Assembly: GCA_963681505.1 (NCBI GenBank)
Contig: OY811974.1
Span: 6,199,816-6,263,815, forward strand
Length of the DNA: 64,000 nucleotides
Reading direction: 5' to 3'
From: Eunapius fragilis
Lineage: Eukaryota; Porifera; Demospongiae; Spongillida; Spongillidae
Within the stretch, counting starts at the first letter, position 1, and each line of letters begins with the position of its first letter. The translations under genes and the position numbers were made by a program. Positions 24,506 to 37,040 of this stretch are shown here, piece by piece. The notes beneath the pieces are model-generated. The model ran no database searches. It was given only the letters and a program-made list of their open reading frames with translations, and had not been told where the DNA came from.

Positions 24506-25288
24506 TGTGCACGCACAAAGGTGATGTAACACTTTTTGTCCTTCAATGGTAACATTCTTACACATGGTGCCTTTCTGAACAAGTGATAGGCAGGATTTTA
24601 TTTTGAAAAGTGTGCAGGCAAGACTTATCTATAATGAAGCCTTTCATGTACAGGCACTTGTAGTGACTGTGAAATTATTGCTGCCCAATCAGATCAGATG
24701 TGGTAGATCTGAGGTACATGTACTAAAGTTTATATAGACAAGCACCCTGAGAATGTAGCATTCAAACTTCCATGGCTTCACCATATATAGTGAGACAAGG
24801 GGGCAGGTTATGAGACATGAGCATTTAGTGCAGGCATGAGATAGGAACATGTAATGGAGAAGCACAAAAATGAATGATTTGTGTTAGTGTGTGAAGGTTG
24901 TCAAGGGCATGGTCACATGAGTTTGTAGTGGAAGACGATGAGACACAAAGCAGTGGTTGATTTGGGAGGGGGAGTGGCATAAGGCGTGAGGGGGGGGGGG
25001 GGGAACACTGTAAGCTCACTCACTGTGTGAGGCTATGCCCCATATGCCTTTGCATTTGTGGTGTTTCGGCATTAAATATCTCATAGCAAACTATTATTTA
25101 TTTTAAGGGGAGGAAGTAAGGGGTACAGGGGTACAGGCTCATCTTCCCCCCCCCCCCCCCACTCGGGGTCCTAGGAGACCTGCATGGACATTCAGGGGAG
25201 GATATGAGACATGTAGTGGAAGCTATGAGATCCATGCAGTCCTGCGAGACACAAGCATGTGAGGTTTGTGTACATGTCTAAGTGTTAA

Positions 25289-25320
<32 letters not shown>

Positions 25321-25592
25321 TTTACATATATCTGCAAGGGGGTGTGACATGCGAGTTAAAGTATTGTCACATAACCTCCACTCATGTCCCATGCCCTTCC
25401 TTCTCTATAAGTTCAGAGTGGGGGGAGGTGTGGTCGAGTTTAAAACCACTGCCGTGCTGATAGCAACCCTTCTTTTTAGTTGGGATTTATGCTCTGCACG
25501 CACAGATGTATGAACCCCCCCCCACACAAAAATGTAGGCTACAATACAGTACCATTTACTGGAGGTTAAGAGAGGGTGCTATGGATGTTAAT

Positions 25593-25596
<4 letters not shown>

Positions 25597-25636
<40 letters not shown>
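25597..25636. repeat. (GT)n microsatellite
   Basis: About 20 GT units in the right arm, the complement of the tract at 21082. Confidence 0.9.
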
Positions 25637-25640
<4 letters not shown>

Positions 25641-26065
25641 CATTTACCTGTAGCTGCAAGGGTGTGACATGCAGATGAAATTAAAATATGGTCCATCTGT
25701 GCTTTCAGAGAGTAAATTCCAACACAAAATAAGACCTGTGATTTAACTCAACCACACCTCCCCCCACTCAGAATTTACAGTGAAGGAAGGGCATGGGACA
25801 GGAGCATGTAGTGGAGGCTATGTGACACAAAAATGTATGAGACAGGACCATGGAATGGAGGCTATGAGACATAAACTTGTAATGGACGCTATAAGCAAGG
25901 ACCATGTAGCAGAGATTATGTGACACCAGCAGGTAGTAGAGACTATGAAACATTGGTATGCACTGAAGGCGATGATGATACACAAGCATGTAATAAGACA
26001 CAAGCATGTTGTTGGAGACTGAGATAAAACCATGTAGCAGAGGTCATGACACACAAGCATGTATG

Positions 26066-26193
<128 letters not shown>

Positions 26194-26612
26194 GGTTACA
26201 TATATCTGCAAGTGGGTGTAACATGCAGAAGAAATAAAAAACGGAGAGATATGGTGGTTGGTTAATACATCTGTGCGTGCAGACCATAAACTTTTCAGCC
26301 CAGCTGTAATTTTAACCCGACCCCGCCTCCCCCATGCATCGTTTCTCATGGATCTGTTATAGCATTGTACGTCGATAAATGGGCACGCAAGGAGTGCACT
26401 GAACCCACAGGTACACGATTTCTATAAAATGATGTTATGTGCGCGCGTATTCACTACTGCTATAGGCTAGTACATACCGTGTTGCGTAAGGCGATGGCAG
26501 CTGGCAGCTGAATCCGGCCACGCATTTCGATCGCTTAGCGAATTCCGTTCGCTATAGAAGTAAAAAAAGAACCAGACTGACGTTTGAAAAGCCGTAGATA
26601 AGGGGGAGCCTT

Positions 26613-26638
26613 GGGGGGGGGGGGGGGGGGGGGGGGGG
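26613..26638. repeat. Poly-G tract
   Basis: About 25 consecutive G residues. Confidence 0.9.
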
Positions 26639-26867
26639 CGTGACATTTATTAAAAATGTATTGGCATAATTATAAAAAGTATAGACATCCTATAGGTCTC
26701 GTGAGCTAGCTCCCGCCATTCTTAATAATTTTATTGAATGGATTACGCAATGATAGACTTTTATGAATAAATTATGCGCGGTAGAAATTTATATTTTGTC
26801 TTGAATTTATTTACGGAATGGTTAATGCCACAATTTTTTGAAGTACATATACGATAATCGGACCGAT

Positions 26868-27545
26868 TTATAGTACATTACAGACTGGTTTAAAATTCAA
26901 TTTGAAAAAAGAAGCAAGATGACCGCCTATGTATGGGCCATTTGTGGATATGTTCTGTGCCATTTCAACCATCTCGTGCTTACTGGCTAATTTCAATGCA
27001 TCGTCCAAGGTTTTTGGCTCTTCTTTCATCAGCGCTAGCTGCACCGACGAAGAAAGAACACCCTGAATGAACTGATTGCGCAGCAGGTCCTGCAGTTGTT
27101 CAGCCGGCCATCCAGGAAACGCTTTATCTGCCATGCCCCGCAGGGCGCCACAGAACTCCATTAATGACTCCCCGACTTTCTGCACCCTAGTGCGCACCTT
27201 CAACTGCCACTCCAGCTCGCTACCTAAAGGAGCATAAGACCGCTGAATGCAATCACATACCGCGTCGTAGTCATCCGTCTGAGCTAGCCCGTGGTGCGTA
27301 ACCACGCGGTAAGGCTCGTCCTCTAACAGCGAGAGTAGTTCCTTTGTCCAGCTGTCCTCCGCAATCTTCGCCTGAGTAGCATACATTTCGAACCTTGATA
27401 ACCACAGCTTCCAATCGCCTTTAGCGCCGAAACGTGGAGGCGGCCTAAGCGCCATTCTGACAACCCTTTCAACGACAACATTGGTTGTCCCCGCAGAACC
27501 CGAGGCCGGTCCCCCAGAGGTGTCCATGTTCTCTTCTTCAGACAT
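26868..27545 (-). pseudogene. gag: Gypsy element 1 Gag, N-terminal part
   Basis: The ATG at 27545 lies just inside the 5' LTR and primer-binding site. The frame gives an acidic start (MSEEENMDTSGG), then a capsid-like Retrotrans_gag region (KLWLSRFEMYA, ELEWQLKVRTRVQKVGES, GVLSSSVQLALMKEEP, ASKHEMVEMAQ). Roughly the last 20-25 codons before the stop at 26868 look like inserted sequence, so true gag ends near 26955. The matching C-terminal part with the zinc knuckles resumes at 19534. The product would be the virus-like-particle structural protein; here it is truncated. Confidence 0.85.
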
Positions 27546-27547
27546 CC

Positions 27548-27562
27548 CACTTCTGACACCAA
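27548..27562 (-). other. Primer-binding site of gypsy element 1
   Basis: Two bases inside the 5' LTR the minus strand reads TGGTGTCAGAAGTGGGA, complementary to the 3' end (CCCACTTCTGACACCA) of animal tRNA-Leu with a CAG-type anticodon. This fixes the transcription direction as minus. Confidence 0.75.
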
Positions 27563-27563
27563 T

Positions 27564-27773
27564 TGTAGCGCAACCCCGCGTAGCGCAACCTCAGTCTCAA
27601 ACAGACTATAAACTTGATAATAGCGCAGAACACCCACACGCATACAATACACACGATTATATACTGTTCTACTTACAACCAACCATTGTTCACTAATGCA
27701 CACGGCACTATAGTTCTCGAAAGTTCTGCCGTCAGGCTGTCGCTAGCAGAGTTCAGCCGTTGTCATCGTTACA
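27564..27773 (-). repeat. 5' LTR of gypsy element 1
   Basis: 210 bp, same sequence as 15054-15263, TG..CA ends. The promoter would act toward lower coordinates. Confidence 0.92.
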
Positions 27774-27779
27774 GAAGCA

Positions 27780-29340
27780 TATACGCTAGCATAGCTACGT
27801 CCCATGCAAACTGACATGCTAATTATATGGTATTTATACTAAGCATTACACATTTGTACATACAACCTTTTGCACATTACCTTCCAAAAAAAAACCTTGA
27901 ACACATTTATGTTTGGCCTATGCTACCTAGCGCAGCATGTCAGGATACATTGTCAGAGAAGCCAGCTAGAGCTGAAGTGTTATGTCAACAGTTACAGGTG
28001 TTAATGTAGCATCTGAAGCAAAGCATCAGCATGCTGAGGCAGGCATGAAGTGTTAATCCCTAGCCTGCATGACATGTTATACCAGGAGCAGGACTCACAA
28101 CCAGTTTAGAACCACCCCCCCATAAAAAACCCCTGCGCTCCCTTACCATTGTTATACTGCTATTGTGTGGTATTATATTGAGGGGTGTTCATACACAGAA
28201 TGTCTGCATTTAGGTCACATTCAATGTGGCAACATTTATCGAGCCACCTAGTGCTACTCTAATGTCTGCTACAGGCATTGTGAAAAGTTTGTTTTTATAA
28301 CAATATCTACCTCTTCATCTTCATCACTCAAAAGCCACTTTTTGGGAAGATCAGTACTTTCACCCTTACTTTTATCCTTTATTTCATTAGCCACAACACA
28401 CCACCCATTAGTGTCAACAGGGATTGCTAACATTCTAGTGCGTACTTTGTCAGCCAACCATTCGTGTGTGCATCTTCAACAACCTTTTCCTGTATGTTTT
28501 ATTGCTATTTAGTGTCTTTTCAAGCCTCACACAATACACTCAGGGAATAATTTACTTTGTAAAAATTGCATAGCAATTTTGCTATTCAAAGTCTAAGTTG
28601 ATAAGCAACTCGGTTCAGTTGTATAGCAATTTTTTTTTCCGGGTGGGGATGTGTGATACTAACTATTCATGTACTATACATGTAGGCAGTGATGTAGCAT
28701 AAAATGTTAGACATTTAGAATTCATGACATAAATGTGTAGTACATGTTATTGCAATGAATGTTCACAATGAATGGATTTACAGGTTCATGTATTTAGATG
28801 CACATAAAAACTATTTTATACGCCTATTAAAGGCATTAAAAAATTGTTCCTGGAACTACAACTTTAGCTTTTGACTCATGCATTCATTTGCGGGATCACA
28901 CGAGTAAACAATCACGCCTATGAATAATTACATGTATCGTACATGCTCACTCTCCTTAATGATCGTTTCTCGCTTCGTGCACATAGATATTATATTAGAC
29001 GCTTCGCGTAGCATGTGTTTGCTGTCTGCAAGCTATAGTACGTGTTTGAAACATTCAAACTTCGCATCGCAGTTTTCTGCGACAAGCATTTAAAGTTGAT
29101 TCGCATCTAGTCAAAATGACATCGCAAAATGCGATGCGATACCGGTTAACTTATTCCCTGTACACCCTGCTCTTGGTTCAAAGAGACAAAACCAGAGTCA
29201 TTAAATTTACATTATACATCAGAATGCTCAGTTATTTCACCACAGTACTTGTTACAGCATACAGTATTACATACATGGACTCACCATTTAATGTTGACTT
29301 CTTATTCTCCAGCACTTGGGAGGCAGTGTTTAGATCAGAC
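27780..29340. other. No secure gene
   Basis: A minus-strand frame at 28269-28457 (LAIPVDTNGWCVVANEIKD and an acidic end) has an acceptor-like and donor-like border but no recognisable domain. Otherwise the stretch is AT-rich without signals. Confidence 0.4.
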
Positions 29341-29348
29341 CCAGACTA

Positions 29349-29995
29349 TTAAGCCCTTTTAACTGCTCTTCTTGTTTCAGTATGATCAAGGTAGCGTTTG
29401 TGCTCACCAACCCGCTTGGATTCAGGGGATTTTTGGTACCACTGTGCTCTTTCTGCATCTCGCTTCGATCCCAGGTCTGCGTCGTCTTTTCTTGCTCGCT
29501 TCATCTCACGGTCTTTTTCGTACCGCGCCCGTCCAGCGTCTCGCATGGTCATCATCAGAGCTACAGTTTGAAGAGAATATACAAACTAAAATAGGATGAC
29601 GAGGGTCTGTACCTTGCTCTTTTCTTGACTCGATTCACTTCAGAATCTCTTCTATTTCTTTGCTCGCTTCGTTGCAGGGTCTTTTTCGTACCGTGCCCCG
29701 TCCAGCGTCTTGAATGGGTCATCAACATAGCTACAGTAAGAAGCAAGTATATACATGTAGATGGATGTGAAGATACAATTTAAAATAGGATGACGAGGGT
29801 CTGTACCTTGCCCTTTTCCTGACCCAATTCATCACGATTTCTTCTATACCGTTGTCGTTCGTCGGCTCACTTCTGCTCAGAATTCGCCTGGTAACGTTTT
29901 TCGGCTTTTGCTTTGTTTGCCACCGGACTACGTTCATGCTTTGCTCACATTTTACCGATCTCTTTGAGATTTTTTTTGACGCTTAGGCATGTTTC
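29349..29995 (-). pseudogene. Tandemly duplicated Arg/Lys-rich exon units
   Basis: The minus strand starts near 29990 (MPKRQKKSQRDR) and shows two or three related units of about 190 bp. Each has a basic exon-like stretch (for example GRARYEKDREMKRARKDD and RKRARYRP) separated by similar intron-like sequence starting GTACAGACCCTCGTC and ending in a TGTAG or CTACAG acceptor. The composition resembles the basic RYR-repeat N termini of invertebrate transposon proteins. Frames are broken in the upstream unit. A real gene with duplicated exons is the alternative. Confidence 0.35.
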
Positions 29996-30298
29996 ACTAC
30001 CATATTAGAACACACACTATACAATATGCACACACCGCGTGCAAGATCACGTGCTAAGTAAAAACGTGATTCAAATGGTTATTGACCTCCAGGGGCAATA
30101 CATCGAAGTTCCAATAGCAATTTGTATAGACGAAAGCCCGACAACATATGGGTCCAAGCAATTAGTTACGATCCTTATCCATCTGTCCATCCGCAAGTAT
30201 GCTTCATTTATTATAAATCGGCAAAAATACACCCACGCACACTCTTTATAAATTTATATCGAAACTGATATAAACAATATAGTTTCAGTATTCACACA

Positions 30299-30413
30299 CA
30301 GTGTTGCCGCGATATATATCGCGATATGTAGAAATCTATGATATCGCGGTTATCGCGATATACCGCGATATCATAGACTTCTACATATCGCGATATATAT
30401 CGCGGCAACACTG
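30299..30413. repeat. Near-perfect 115-bp palindrome rich in TATCGCGATA
   Basis: Arms start CAGTGTTGCCGCGATATATA and its complement; the centre is a short run of TATCGCGATA. It could extrude a very stable cruciform. No ORF. Confidence 0.92.
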
Positions 30414-30419
30414 TTCACA

Positions 30420-31780
30420 CAGGATGAAACTTCGCATCGAGCGCTACATTTTGGTGCAAATATCATTTTCCCCCGCTTTTCCTAACTTGAGTTAGGTTTG
30501 ACGAAATGAAGGAGAAGGAGAAGAAGAAGGAGAAGGAGAAGGAGAAAAAAAATGGCGGATTCGAGGGATCGACTATACCGTCTGGAGACAACGGCAGGGT
30601 TGCGAACATCGCGCGTTAGACTATAGATGCAGCGTGTTTTGGGCAGATTTTATAGCGACTGGCAAGTGGCTACAAAGCGTATATTCTTTTTTCTAACGCT
30701 CGATCGAAAACCACGCCTACGGAGCCAATCCTATATAGGACCTACTACCGTAGGTCCTGATGGCTTGCGATTTCTTGTTTAATAACCAGACCCCTCCAAA
30801 CTAAGCACTACACAACAAACAACCAGCCTGCCTATACAACTGTATGGGCAGGCCTAACTGTATGATAGTAAACAGAGATTGCCTGGTTATTGGATCAGTT
30901 TTTGGATGATGTGTGTGCATGCATGTGTGTGCATGTGTGCATGCATGTGTGTGCATGTGTGCATGCATGTGTGTGCATGTGTGCATGCATGTGTGTATGT
31001 GTGTATGTGTGAGCATGTGTATATGCATGTAAATGTCTTTTTATATCGAACCCGAATTATAAACGTACAACAGTCCAGATTTACGTCGATCGCGTTCTTG
31101 TGGGGCTGCTAGTATAACACGTATGAGGGTCAAGCTATGGTTGTTACGCACATGTAGAACGCCTAAACACCTCAGATGTAGCATACCTGAGTGATTTTGA
31201 TTCAGGACAGGCTTTTCAGTCTGCAGAGCCCGTATAAAAACATCCATTACATCATACAACCATTGCGAAAAATTAAAAATGGAGACATTCAGTACCACAC
31301 ACAACTGAGTGGCTCAGGAACCTTGAGAAGAAGATGACAGAGTGTTTTATGGTATCTGATCAGACGCCTGCCTCGATGAGCTGGCTAACATTGTAATAAT
31401 TACCTTTCACTACAACTATCACAGATCCTGAGAAAAATGCACAAATAACAAAACCCAATTTTCCTACATGTGTCTACGGACGTGTTGTTTTAGGGCCATG
31501 GAACATCCAGATAGACCCTGAATTTTTTTTCATCAATAAAGCATAGAGAATGATGTCCGTCTATATTTTGACTCCTTTTATGTCATTTCCTGATTTTTAC
31601 TGAACAGAAATGCACTTTGTTCCATACATTTCAATGGATCACGTGCGCAGAAATTTCACGGACGTTTGCAATGACGCGTCAGGTATACATAATGAGCGTC
31701 CAAAATTTCTGGCAATGTAGCATAAACAAAAATGAGCATAAAAGGCATTGTAATTATAATGCTATCATTATAATTATGTA
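30420..31780. other. No recognised gene
   Basis: Includes a GAGAAG purine tract near 30510-30550 and the GTGTGCATGCAT repeat at 30909-31012. No supported coding sequence. Confidence 0.45.
30909..31012. repeat. GTGTGCATGCAT-type minisatellite
   Basis: A roughly 22-bp unit containing TGTGTGCATGTGTGCATGCA repeats about four to five times. Confidence 0.85.
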
Positions 31781-31831
31781 CAAGTAAATTAAAAAACCTT
31801 CGCTATGAGAAAGTTGGTGGGATCAGGAATT
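31780..31831. mobile_element. Fragment of ACAAGTAA-family MITE, locus 6
   Basis: Left terminus only: ACAAGTAAATTAAAAAACCT then CTATGAGAAAGTTGGTGGGA. The rest is replaced by other sequence. Confidence 0.65.
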
Positions 31832-31849
31832 ATGATAGCAGTTCCTATT

Positions 31850-32165
31850 AGGAATTGACCCGGGTCGTGAATATCATTAAAAAGCGCGACCAGCGTATAA
31901 TTCCATTTCGCGTACCAAGAAACGGATAGTTGAGCTGCTCTTTGTTGCGAAGGCAAAGACGGTCATTTTAATGTTTTGTTCCAGTCTTCAAACTGTTTTT
32001 TTAAGAAAACAAAAAAGCTCGTGTTTTTCCTCGTCCCCAGGCCAATTCTTCTTCGTCGTTGTCGTCGTCGTCGTCGTCTTCTAATTCTTCTCGGGTGAGT
32101 ATAACTCGGATAGGAATGGTTTTAAAGAGCGCAAATTATACCAATCGCTTTAGAATCTCCTGGAA
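31850..32165 (-). repeat. Dispersed repeat family R300, copy 2 (inverted)
   Basis: On the minus strand it carries GAGTTATACTCACCCGAGAA, a purine tract from the GTCGTC run, a CTGG..GGACGAGG segment and CGCGCTTTTTAATGAT, in the order seen at 12655 and 37900. The most diverged of the four copies. Confidence 0.55.
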
Positions 32166-32331
32166 GGACATTTTCAGGTATCAGATATAGGAATAAAGCA
32201 TAAAACTGACATACGTTATCATTATGTAATGCGAAGTGTTAAATTGAAGCGTTCCCGTGGCAACGTACGTATAATTAGAATTGTGCAGCGTTATAAACAG
32301 GTGGGATTTCATTGGATTTCATTTGATCAGA

Positions 32332-33159
32332 GATAATATATAGAGGGATTGGAAACGAATCGCGTGCGAGAGCTCAGCGGCCAATGCTATCTGGCGCTAA
32401 TCGTACCTTTAATGTGTTAGAAGGGGCGGACGAAGGAGAAGAAACAGAAGCGTTTCTGTTTGAAACTTAAGAATAGTGACCAAAATCAGTGAGGTTTAGA
32501 TTGAGTAAAGTAGATTGATAGCGGGGTATTGTTTTTAAGCGAAAAAAACCGCTTCTTTATGGATGTTTTTACATCTATTAATGTGCTTTCAAGTGCTCTT
32601 ATTGGTGTCCGCTTTTTTGTGGGATAGCCACGTCTCAGATAATTTACGATTCGTCAAGCAGCTAAATAAGTTAGTAACTGAATGTATATAGGCATGAATA
32701 GGGTTTTGTTGCGAAAGCGCTTCTAAAATTGGTGGTATCGATATGTGGATACCTCAGGTTTGTGGGGTAGCCTAGCCTTTGTTTGACATTGAGAATTGTC
32801 GGTAAATGTTCCAATATGTAGGAAAGTGTTTCCTGTGTTGCATGCGTGTATTTTTTTCTGATTTCTGCATATGAAGTATGCCTAAAACGAAGAGATGGGA
32901 GGAAGAAAATTAGGCGCGCCATCGAAAGAATGAAGAACGAAAGAAAGCATCATCGATGCTCGTATCTGTTCCCCGAGATGCTGTAGCTTTGTCAGTTGTT
33001 GATATCTCTCCCTTCCATGTGGGTCAAAAGAATTCTTAGCATGAATTTAAAAAGCACACAGGGGGGATTCGAACCCATATACACATGAACGCTACATGCA
33101 TCATTGTCAGCGTTAATTAGTGTTGGTTGGGCTCGTTTCCAATCCCTCTATATATTATC
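32332..33159. mobile_element. MITE with 27-bp perfect terminal inverted repeats
   Basis: 32332-32358 (starting GATAATATATAGAGGGATTG) is exactly complementary to 33133-33159. The 828-bp body has no convincing ORF. Near its right end on the minus strand is a Pol III B-box-like GGGTTCGAATCC followed by T-rich sequence, so part of the body may come from a tRNA-type SINE. No sure target duplication. Confidence 0.8.
33060..33085 (-). other. tRNA B-box-like motif
   Basis: Minus strand reads GGGTTCGAATCCCCCC with TTTTTAA shortly after. It matches the T-arm consensus, but no full cloverleaf or A box is seen. Confidence 0.4.
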
Positions 33160-33296
33160 ATGCATGATGTGGTATAACGTTGCTAAGCAATTGCAAGTGG
33201 TGGTAAACTCTTAGACATGTGTGTGGTTATCTGTATTGTATGTTTTGTGCTTATGCATTAGTAAATAATTATATGTACTGCTTATTCCATTGTACA

Positions 33297-34289
33297 GATA
33301 CTCCTTATATGAGCGCAATGATAGAGTACAAGGGTGGCCTTGAAAAAGCTATTCACTTTAATAGCACATTGGTAGATCAGTTAAATGATGCCTTTAGCAA
33401 GACCCATCCTTGGTTGGCACAAAAGGCACTTACTAGAGCTGGTCATTTGGCAGTAAGTACGATTAGTGGGAATCCTTTACTCACTAAGACATTACAGCTT
33501 CGGAGACAGCATGCAGGCTCAATACTAAAAGCTGTTCGTGATATAAATGCACTTAAGCTTACATGCAGTGACTTATTACATGGTGAAAGGAATCACAGCG
33601 GTAGCTCAGAACCTTATTTCTATGACACCTCTTATACTCATGCAAAGCTATCTGGGCCTATTCCTGTAGACCTTCAGGGTAGATGTGTTGTAACAGAGGA
33701 AATAGGGGACAGAGATGCTGTACATTTACGTCCGCTAAATTGGAAATGCACGAAGGAATACAGACTTCTTACTAGTGACCAATTTGATTTAGTGCTGCGA
33801 ATAAAATCAGTATTCTAAGCATGCATTGAGGATATCAGAGTAGAGGTTGACAACCTAGATTCAGGGTGCAATTATGTTCATCATGATGACACCACTGAGT
33901 TAGATAATCAAAATCCGCACTTTAGTGAACTCAGTGGGCATCCTATCTGTTGTGAGCTTCCTTTGTGCTCTAGTCCATTGAGGGTGATAAGGGCAGCAGC
34001 AACACACTATCATATATTGCGAAGATTTAGTTGGCTTCTTTACTCAGCTTGCAAAAGGCACAGGGCCATTTTTAGTATAGATGCAGCTCTCCATGGCAGT
34101 AGGATAGATAATCTTCTTAAATTACATGGCATAGATGATATGTGTAATTTATTTAGTGACGATGGTAGTGAGCAGACTACCACTGTGTTAAGTGAAGACC
34201 ATGCATTGTCTGGTCTTGGCTGCATTGAAAGGCACCTGTTAATTACACATGCTGATAATATTGCTGAGCTGCAAAAAATAATTCACTGA
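33297..34289 (+). pseudogene. Helitron upstream domain remnant
   Basis: After a pyrimidine-rich tract ending TTGTACAG the frame opens with TPYMSAMIEYKGGLEKAIHF, then HPWLAQKALTRAGHL, LLTKTLQLRRQHAGS and a long region to a TAA at 33816. The same frame continues to 34287 (HGIDDMCNLFSDDGS and others). I recognise it as the segment that precedes Rep in Helitron proteins of sponges and cnidarians. It has one in-frame stop and then runs into the nested MITE. No function can remain. Confidence 0.6.
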
Positions 34290-34459
34290 TGATGCTGAGT
34301 TTGCATGTTGTATAGCAGTGAACGCCTCTGCCAACGCAAGCAAGTGTCCCTAGTTAACTTTTAGCCTTGACACAATTACAACACTGATGCGTTGGTTAGG
34401 CTCAGAGCTCACATCGTGGAAAATAATTCTACCAAAAAACTGTATAATTGTCAGCATCT

Positions 34460-35274
34460 CAGGGTAGTTTTAAGGCTGCCACCAAATAATTTTACGTCAT
34501 ACAAAATGGCGGCTAGTACCAAAAAGTTATATTTCACGCAAGGACCATCCACTTGCTTAAAACTTGATGTGAATATGTATGTTAAATACTGCAACTTCTA
34601 ATAGCTATGTTGTATGCTCTTTAACACACTATCGTACGTAAAAGTTTGGAAAACGGCTATGTAAACAAATACGGCTGTAGGCGGGGATGTTGCGATACAA
34701 ATTTTAATAAGCTAACTGGCTACAAACAATCTCTTTATGCTCTCACACACTAAATCGACTGGATTCAGGAAATTCTTTGCTTGGTGTTATTGCAACAAAC
34801 GTTAACAAGGGTCAAAATGGCCGTCGACTTGTACGAAATACGATACATCTTCGATACCCTATGCAGTTATCGAAATATCCAGTCGCAGTGAATAACTAGA
34901 ACCCTAGAGGAGCTTGCCTAGCCTAATAAATTTACCTGAGAGCTGCGTTTTCATCCCCGCGTTTTGAATCTCCGATATTCCCATACAAAGTACAGTGGTT
35001 ATTAAAATATAACCACCTGCCAAATTTGTATTGCTGGGCAGCTGCAAGCTCTTTTCGCTAGTCCATTGTGGTTTTTTTCCGTTTCGTGTACGTTTTGCTC
35101 TGCATCACTGTAACGTAGCAACATTGTATGAATACGATACTGAAATAGTGTCCTTGCGCTAAATGAAGACCGAAACGTATAGAATGACATAACGTCATAA
35201 TGATGTAATTACAAACATGAATGTTGACAGCATGTTAACATGATTTTTCTTGTGAGGCAGCCTTAACTACCCTG
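34460..35274. mobile_element. MITE nested in the Helitron
   Basis: Terminal inverted repeats CAGGGTAGTTTTAAGGCTGC at the left and GGCAGCCTTAACTACCCTG at the right, differing by a 2-bp indel. About 815 bp with no gene. Its removal brings the two Helitron blocks together. CAGGG ends suggest a hAT-type nonautonomous element. Confidence 0.75.
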
Positions 35275-35339
35275 AGATTGCAGTCATTTCTTAATAAAAA
35301 TGCTATCCTTTCCCGATGAGTTCTAAATGGACTAATAAC

Positions 35340-37040
35340 AGAATCAGTTGAACTCAAGTCACGCGATGTTCTCTGCAAACAACTAATGCAGAGAGCAAAA
35401 GCATTTCAGACGATTGTGCGGTTGGGTACATATTCTGGTAAAGTGCCAGCATATAATGCTCTACAGGCTTGCAAGGGCTGCATGTTTTTTCTTCCACTGC
35501 CCCTTAATCACACACGTGATACCCTGTCCGAGGTTCAACCTGATGGAGTAGTTGCATTGCCTGACCCACAATTGTCTATTATTGTGAATGGGGTTCCGAC
35601 TAAAAACAAAATTGAGTGGCAAACGTTAGTGGATGTAAATGCAATGAAGCAAGCCATGCAAAAACTGAAACAAATAAATTAGTTGATTATGCATCGCTGG
35701 ACGATGTAGAAAAGATAATGTGGCGCCGAAGGCGCCTCGTTCAGTTAAAGATGGCGTATATTAAGGAGAGGGGAGTTAGTAAGTTTCAACGAAGAGCGTC
35801 GGGAGGGAGGGACGGGTGCAATTTGAGGGCGGATTCGGAGAGGGGGTGAAAAGTTGAGGGGCGTTGCGGGCCTTCGGCCCCCCCCCCCCCCCCCCCCCCT
35901 ACTCTGCCCGAAGCCCTAATTTCTTCTTCTAGCACTCACAATCCTTCGGATTGTTTAATGTTATCAAAAAAAGTAGTAGAGGTTGTTGAGAAACCTTCCA
36001 GCACAATGTTATAAAAGGTCTCTGATGTTGACTTAGCTGCTTTCCAATCATACACAATGCGTTCATTGGATCAGCACACATCACCTGTACAAGACATTGA
36101 CCACTATAAGATGCTTAATGTTAAAGAAAAACCTATAGAAAGCAGACATAGCCATATTGATGTGATGTGTTTCCCAACATTGTTCCCCTCTGGCGGTACG
36201 GGGAATTCCACCCACGCGAACAACATATATCGGCATCAGAATAGGCCAAGTCTAGGTTACTCAACAAAGGTGGGCGCTTTAGAAAAGATGCCCAGTATGT
36301 ATTCTGGCATCAAGAAATGAGACAGATTTCTGCTGGAATGTATAACGTCCTTAAAAGTACCGCAAAGGGTTAAATTCCCGTAACAGAATTTCTATCCAAA
36401 GTATCTATAAGTGATGAAAATATTGAGGCTAATCTTTCGACAATATTCCAGTCTTTGCGCGGTACAAAGCAATACTGGTTCCATAGAAGCAGAGAGGTAA
36501 AATGCATGCTTAGAGAGTGGAGCTCACCAACTGACTGTCAGCTGCGCAGAGTATGATAACGTGCACATTGCTAGATATCTTAGGAAGGTTAATAAACGAA
36601 CATTCTGATAGCTATCCAATATCAAGGCTCTGCATTGAAGATCCTATTTCGGTGTCAAGAAAGTTTTCATCAAATTTTCATGACCTGTTCAAAATAGCCA
36701 TATATAAAAGAATCTGTGCTTGGGGTGGTCGAGCACGTCTTTTGGAAGAAAGAGTTCCAAATGAGGGGGGCTCCACATTATCATGTCCTTCTATGGATTG
36801 AAGAAGCACCTGTGATTGGTATCAGTGATCCTAAACAGGTTCTTGCATGGTTCAAGAACGTGTGACCTGCAGGATCCCTGATGCAGGTCTCAATCCTGAA
36901 CTCCTTGCATTGGTTACTAAATACCAAATGCACAATTGTACTAACTACTGTAAACGCAGGCAAAGGCTTAAAAGTGCATACAACGGCTTAAAAGTGTCGA
37001 TTTGGCTTTCTCCACGAGAGTACTGAATGTGCCATCCTAA
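35340..37040 (+). pseudogene. Helitron Rep (HUH nuclease) remnant
   Basis: The frame at 35386-35682 (RAKAFQTIVRLGTYSGKVPA, ACKGCMFFLPLPL) matches the Cys-containing region before Rep. It continues at 36020-36320 with LDQHTSPVQDIDHYKML and HSHIDVMCFPTLFPSG, then SAGMYNVLKST, FRKDAQYVFWHQ and PISVSRKFSSNFH. Near 36766-36810 GAPHYHVLLWIEEAP supplies the HUH metal-binding motif (H-Y-H). CRFGFLHE follows near 37000. At least four frame changes or stops interrupt it. In an intact element this would nick and join single strands during rolling-circle transposition. Confidence 0.75.
35880..35900. repeat. Poly-C tract in a small insert
   Basis: About 21 consecutive C residues preceded by GGGCCTTCGG; the insert interrupts the Helitron frame. 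Confidence 0.85.

Larger units (their letters stand above)
20830..25895. repeat. Giant imperfect inverted repeat
   Basis: 20830-22300 matches the reverse complement of 24240-25895 block by block: the TCCATGGTCCTGTCTCATAC segment, the Ca. 100-bp AATTTACTCTCTG block, (CA)n against (GT)n, the blocks around 21500 and 25180, and TATATAAACTTTAGTACATG. A partial extra right-arm copy lies at 22540-22965. Short units such as AGCATGTAGTGGAGGCTATG recur throughout. Nothing here is coding. Confidence 0.85.

Noticed and set aside
28269..28457. Minus-strand 62-codon frame with DTNGWCVV
   Set aside because: No domain recognised and its splice borders are weak. Mentioned only in the gap entry.
33055..33130. 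tRNA gene on the minus strand
   Set aside because: Only a T-arm-like motif is present; no anticodon arm or acceptor pairing could be built.
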